Source: Acutalibacter sp. 1XD8-36 (GTDB lineage: Bacteria > Bacillota > Clostridia > Oscillospirales > Acutalibacteraceae). Taken from it: a DNA stretch of 64,000 nt. Shown piece after piece: positions 61,601-64,000 of the stretch; positions within the stretch are counted from its first letter, which is position 1; every line of letters begins with the position of its first letter. The position numbers were made by a program, and so were the translations under genes. The notes beneath the pieces are model-generated. The model made no database searches. It was given only the letters and a program-made list of their open reading frames with translations, and had not been told where the DNA came from. The stretch spans positions 1 to 64,000 of the forward strand of contig NZ_QZDU01000004.1 in NCBI RefSeq assembly GCF_009917525.1, read 5' to 3'.

Positions 61601-61798
61601 GCGGGCTTCTATGTGACCGACCATATCGTGGTGAGCCATAAGGGTAGCCCCAAAATAGAGGAGATACTTGAGCGCAACTCAGAGGAGATTCTGGGCGACG
61701 TGCTGGGCGACAGCCTTGCCTGTGGGGAGCTTAGGGGGTATACCGCACGGTGGGACATCAACGGTGAGCAGACTGAGCTGGGGGTTGAGAAGGTGTGA
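58667..61798 (+). CDS. ileS: isoleucyl-tRNA synthetase (type 2-like)
   Basis: 1043 aa. Class I synthetase that charges tRNA-Ile. HIGH (residues 57-60) is in PPTANGKPHIGH and KMSKS (about 594-598) is in EEGKKMSKSKGNAVEP. The editing domain is present (CP1, from about residue 190). GWDTHGLPVELEVEKLLG, PYCPRCGTPLSSHEVAQGY and GHRHAVGSIAELREL are features of the longer IleRS2-type branch, which is typically less sensitive to mupirocin; that property is inferred, not seen. The ATG at 58667 follows GAAAGGAAGA; earlier in-frame starts lie within the T-box terminator. Confidence 0.95.
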   Translation: MSKYREVSANMDFVEREKATEKFWRENRIFEKSVEEREGAPAYIFYDGPPTANGKPHIGHLETRAFKDMFPRYHTMKGREVQRKAGWDTHGLPVELEVEKLLGINGKEQIEEYGIAPFIDKCKESVWKYKGMWEDFSKSVGYWADMEHPYVTYENSFIESEWWALKQIWDKGLLYKGFKIVPYCPRCGTPLSSHEVAQGYKDVKERSAIAKFRCRGEDAYILAWTTTPWTLPSNVALCVNAGEDYVKVNYTKEDKTETYYMAEALCDKVLGEGSYTVLERYKGSELENKEYEPLFDFVSPKERCWYIVCDDYVTLTDGTGIVHIAPAFGEDDAKVGRKYGLPLVQLVDQKGQMTSETKWPGVFCKDADKEILIDLEERGLLFSAPKFEHSYPFCWRCDTPLIYYARESWYIEMTKVKDRLIANNNTVNWLPESIGRGRFGDWLENLQDWAVSRNRYWGTPLNIWECQCGHRHAVGSIAELRELSHNCPEDIELHRPYVDEVTITCPHCGKEMHRVPEVIDCWFDSGAMPFAQQHYPFENKELFESQFPADFISEAVDQTRGWFYSLLAISTLLFDKAPYKNVLVMGLVQDEEGKKMSKSKGNAVEPMEALSDFGADSLRWFFYTCSAPWLPKNFSKKGVVEGQKKFFSTLWNTYAFFVLYANIDEFDPTKHKLEDCPLTVMDRWLLSRLNSTVKAVDENLAAYKVPETARTLQDFVEELSNWYVRRSRERFWVQGEAGDKTAAYMTLYTALVTVAKLLAPMAPFMSEEIYRNLVCSVDEKAPESVHLCTFPACEEGRVDKKLENHMDEVLRVVTLGRAARNQANIKNRQPLGKLFTDADPGLGELYREIIRQELNVKEICFLSDMSGLTSYSFKPQLRILGQKYGKRIGAIRQALSELDGSAAKKQLDTEGALTLTLPDGGISLTPEELLIETSRKEGYTSESDRGLTVVLDTALTEELIEEGFVREIVSKLQSMRKDAGFYVTDHIVVSHKGSPKIEEILERNSEEILGDVLGDSLACGELRGYTARWDINGEQTELGVEKV

Positions 61799-62505
61799 GC
61801 ATAAAGGCAAAATGCGTGCTCTTCGACATCGACAACACCCTCTTGATAAAAAAGCCCACCATCCAGGAAAAGGTCTATGAGGCAGCAAAGCCATTGCTGC
61901 CGGAGCTCACCATGGAGGATGTGGAGAGAGCCTATGCCAGCAGCGAGCTCTGGCAGGGGGAGCAGATACAGAGGGAGAACGAGACCGGCGTGCGTATGCC
62001 CGACGGGGAGTACCTGCAGAATATCCTGAGGATTTACAGGGATGCCCTTGGGATGCCGGAGGAGTTGCCGGAAGAGCTCCGGGGGGTGTTCATGAGGAAC
62101 TATACCATGGAGTATGAGCCCGCGCCCGGGGCGGCGGAGACCCTTGAGATACTGAAGGCCCGGGGGCTCAGCCTGGGTATCGTCAGCAATAACACCTCAA
62201 AGGTGCGCGGCGCGCTGGAGGGGCTTGGGCTGGACAGGTTCTTTGGCAGCATAGTCATATCAGAGGAGGCCGGGCTCTATAAGCCGGACCCGGCTATACT
62301 GGAGCTGGCCTGTAAACAGCTCGGGGCCGCCCCCGGGGAAAGCGTGTACGTGGGGGACCACCCCTTTGACATACTCTGCGCCCACTCGGCGCATATGCCT
62401 GTTATCTGGATGCCGGTAAACCTGTATATGAGCGTACCTGAGCATATAGGCCCGCCGGAGCACAGGGTGGAGTCCCTAAGCGAGATAGCCGGACTTTTAG
62501 AGTGA
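61795..62505 (+). CDS. HAD superfamily phosphatase
   Basis: 236 aa. Motifs: LFDIDNTLLIKK (nucleophile and acid aspartates), GIVSNNTSKVRGALE (motif II), KPDPAIL (motif III Lys) and VYVGDHPFDI (motif IV). The small helical cap between the first two motifs (about residues 20-95) puts it among the subfamily IA hydrolases such as phosphoglycolate phosphatase- or beta-phosphoglucomutase-like enzymes. The substrate is unknown. The GTG start overlaps the ileS stop by 4 nt (GTGA), so it is translationally coupled to ileS. Confidence 0.9.
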   Translation: MSIKAKCVLFDIDNTLLIKKPTIQEKVYEAAKPLLPELTMEDVERAYASSELWQGEQIQRENETGVRMPDGEYLQNILRIYRDALGMPEELPEELRGVFMRNYTMEYEPAPGAAETLEILKARGLSLGIVSNNTSKVRGALEGLGLDRFFGSIVISEEAGLYKPDPAILELACKQLGAAPGESVYVGDHPFDILCAHSAHMPVIWMPVNLYMSVPEHIGPPEHRVESLSEIAGLLE

Positions 62506-62518
62506 TAATAATAAATAA

Positions 62519-62552
62519 GCAGGTCCCGGTTTTCCGGGGCCTGCCTGTTTGT
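62519..62552. terminator. bidirectional terminator at the end of the ileS-HAD unit
   Basis: GCAGGTCCCGG (62519-62529) pairs with CCGGGGCCTGC (62534-62544), with one G-T pair and a TTTT loop, followed by TGTTTGTTT. It lies between the HAD gene and the converging kinase gene. Confidence 0.85.
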
Positions 62553-62562
62553 TTATCGGGTC

Positions 62563-64000
62563 TTATAGCTTTGCCTCACCGGCAAGCTGCTCGGCGGGCA
62601 GTAGGGCCTTATACCTTTTAAGGAACCCTGCAAAGCCCTCTGTGTCCACAGGGTCCGGGGCCGAGGTGGAGCCCTTTGCCCCGGCGAAGACCTTTTGCTC
62701 CAGATAGCCGGGGAGGTCCATGCCGCCGCCGTTCATACTGTACATTGCGAGGACTGCCATGCCCCAGGGCCCGCCCTCACCGGCGGTGGACATGACGCTT
62801 ACAGGCACGCCAAGGGCGCCGGCCATAAGCCGCTGGCCCACCTCGGGTGTCTTGAACAGCCCGCCGTGGCCGGTGAGACAGTCCAGGGCGGCGTGTTCCT
62901 GCTCCAGCAGCAAATCCATCCCCAGCTTCAGTGGGGCCATTGCCGCAAAGAGCTGGGCGCGCATGAAGTCCCCAAGGGTCAGGGGAATCTCTGGCTGGCG
63001 GGCGAGCAGGGGGCGGCCCTCCCTAAGGCCTATTACAGGCTCCCCTGAGTAGCAGTTATAGGCGGTCACCCCGCCGCAGTCCGGGGCCCCGGAGAGGGCC
63101 TCGTTATATAGCATATCGTAGAGCCGGGGCTTTGTGAGCTTTGTACCGGCCCTCTCCAAAAGCTGGGCAAAGAGGGACACCCAGGCGTCTAAATCCGAGG
63201 TGCAGGTGTTGCAGTGGACCATGGCTACAGGGGCCCCGGCGGGGGTCGTCACCATGTCCAGCTCCGGGTACACCCTGGAGAGGGGCTTCTCCAGTACCAC
63301 CATTGCGAATATGGACGTGCCGGCGGACACATTGCCTGTGCGGGGGGCGACGCTGTTTGTAGCCACCATGCCTGTGCCCGCGTCGCCCTCGGGTGGGCAT
63401 AGAGGTATGCCCGGCTGAAGGGTCCCGGTGGGGTCCAGGAGCCTTGCGCCCTCCTCTGTAAGGGCTCCGGCGTTTGCCCCGGCGGGCAGGACCTGGGGAA
63501 GTATGTCCGAAAGCCGCCAGGGTACGGCTTCATCGCTAAGGAGCCGGTCGAAGCTCTCCTCCATGCCCCTGTCAAAGGAGCAGGTTTCGCTGTCTATGGG
63601 GAACATCCCCGCCGCCTCGCCGACGCCCAGCACGTGCCTGCCGGTGAGCCGCCAGTGTATGTAGCCCGCAAGGGTAGTCAGGTGGGCAAGCCTCGGGATA
63701 TGGGGCTCCCGGAGCCTTATGGCCCTGTAGAGGTGGGCAATGCTCCAGCGCTGGGGTATGTTGAAGCTAAAGCGCTGGGTGAGCAGCCCGGCCTCCTCCT
63801 CGGTGATGGTATTGCGCCAGGTGCGGAACTCCGTAAGGGCCGCGCCATTTTCGTCAAGGGGCAGGTAGCCGTGCATCATAGCCGAAATCCCCAGGGCCCC
63901 AAGGGTGCGAAGCTCCGCGCCGCACTGCTCCTTCACACTGAGAGAGAGCTCCCTATAGGCGCTCTGTATGCCTGAGACCGTGTCCTCCAGCCTGTAGGTC
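62563..64000 (-). CDS. FGGY-family carbohydrate kinase (partial, 5' end outside window)
   Basis: At least 478 residues are visible; the frame remains open to the window edge, so the N-terminal part with the first phosphate motif is missing. The retained part has the FGGY layout: ISAMMHGYLPLD, FRTWRNTITEEE, LAGYIHWRLTGRHVLGVGEA, then the nucleotide part with GDAGTGMVATNS, GNVSAGTSIFAMV and GGLFKTPEVGQRLMAGALG (the C-terminal FGGY signature region). The family phosphorylates sugars such as xylulose, ribulose, rhamnulose or fuculose; the substrate cannot be assigned. The N-terminal codons visible at 63,937-64,000 are part of the same protein, so the start lies beyond 64,000. Confidence 0.9.
   Translation of the reverse strand, partial: TYRLEDTVSGIQSAYRELSLSVKEQCGAELRTLGALGISAMMHGYLPLDENGAALTEFRTWRNTITEEEAGLLTQRFSFNIPQRWSIAHLYRAIRLREPHIPRLAHLTTLAGYIHWRLTGRHVLGVGEAAGMFPIDSETCSFDRGMEESFDRLLSDEAVPWRLSDILPQVLPAGANAGALTEEGARLLDPTGTLQPGIPLCPPEGDAGTGMVATNSVAPRTGNVSAGTSIFAMVVLEKPLSRVYPELDMVTTPAGAPVAMVHCNTCTSDLDAWVSLFAQLLERAGTKLTKPRLYDMLYNEALSGAPDCGGVTAYNCYSGEPVIGLREGRPLLARQPEIPLTLGDFMRAQLFAAMAPLKLGMDLLLEQEHAALDCLTGHGGLFKTPEVGQRLMAGALGVPVSVMSTAGEGGPWGMAVLAMYSMNGGGMDLPGYLEQKVFAGAKGSTSAPDPVDTEGFAGFLKRYKALLPAEQLAGEAKL

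Overview
The window is GC-rich (roughly 60 percent by eye) Gram-positive chromosome. Several features together point to a Clostridia bacterium, probably a gut Oscillospirales/Ruminococcaceae-type organism: the rpoB-rpoC-rpsL-rpsG-fusA-tuf string, a T-box in front of ileS, CarD, the dnaG-rpoD pair, strong AGGAGG ribosome-binding sites, GTG/TTG starts, and a translation-factor GTPase joined to a YacP-like NYN domain. The genus cannot be fixed from the sequence alone.

Region 1 (1 to about 12,250) is accessory DNA, the end of an integrative/conjugative-type element. Its genes form a tight minus-strand series: two large unknown proteins, a DUF3991/TOPRIM primase-like protein, an ArdC-N-like protein, a short VirD4/TraG-type coupling ATPase, a ClpP-like protease, several unknown proteins and an Rpn-type PD-(D/E)XK nuclease. 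A 390-bp non-coding gap (9,495-9,881) holds a 40-bp AT-rich palindrome between GTCGCA repeats. A 300-bp stretch of nested inverted and direct repeats (11,936-12,250) separates the element from core genes. No integrase or relaxase is in view.

Region 2 (12.2-28.3 kb) has plus-strand genes for a zinc-ribbon membrane protein, CarD, a zinc alcohol dehydrogenase and a SpoU methyltransferase. These converge on a long minus-strand operon: pyrB, two paralogous binding-protein-like lipoproteins, pyrI, addA, a GH2 beta-mannosidase-like protein that appears to have lost both catalytic glutamates, and the GTPase-NYN fusion. Next to the pyrB promoter is a compact Fst-type type I toxin-antitoxin locus: a 32-residue toxin, a convergent antisense RNA, and a direct repeat that covers the toxin start codon.

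Region 3 (28.3-36.3 kb) has an XRE repressor with two matched operators and a divergent small membrane protein. It is followed by an F-type ATP synthase operon (atpB-E-F-A-G-D-C). That operon has no separate atpH; a delta-C-terminal-like segment is instead joined to the N-terminus of AtpA.

Region 4 (35.4-44.5 kb) is a plus-strand housekeeping run: PHP phosphoesterase, DUF1622, rpmE, DUF2087, YigZ, dGTPase-like HD hydrolase, dnaG, rpoD, a PepSY lipoprotein, an Rrf2 regulator and a DUF1062 protein. A converging GNAT gene follows.

Region 5 (44.6-64 kb) holds rpoB, rpoC, rpsL, rpsG, fusA and tuf, with promoters visible before rpoB, rpsL and tuf. After these come an unknown exported protein, a Cof-type HAD phosphatase, a T-box-controlled type-2-like ileS, a second HAD phosphatase, and a converging FGGY sugar kinase that runs off the window end.
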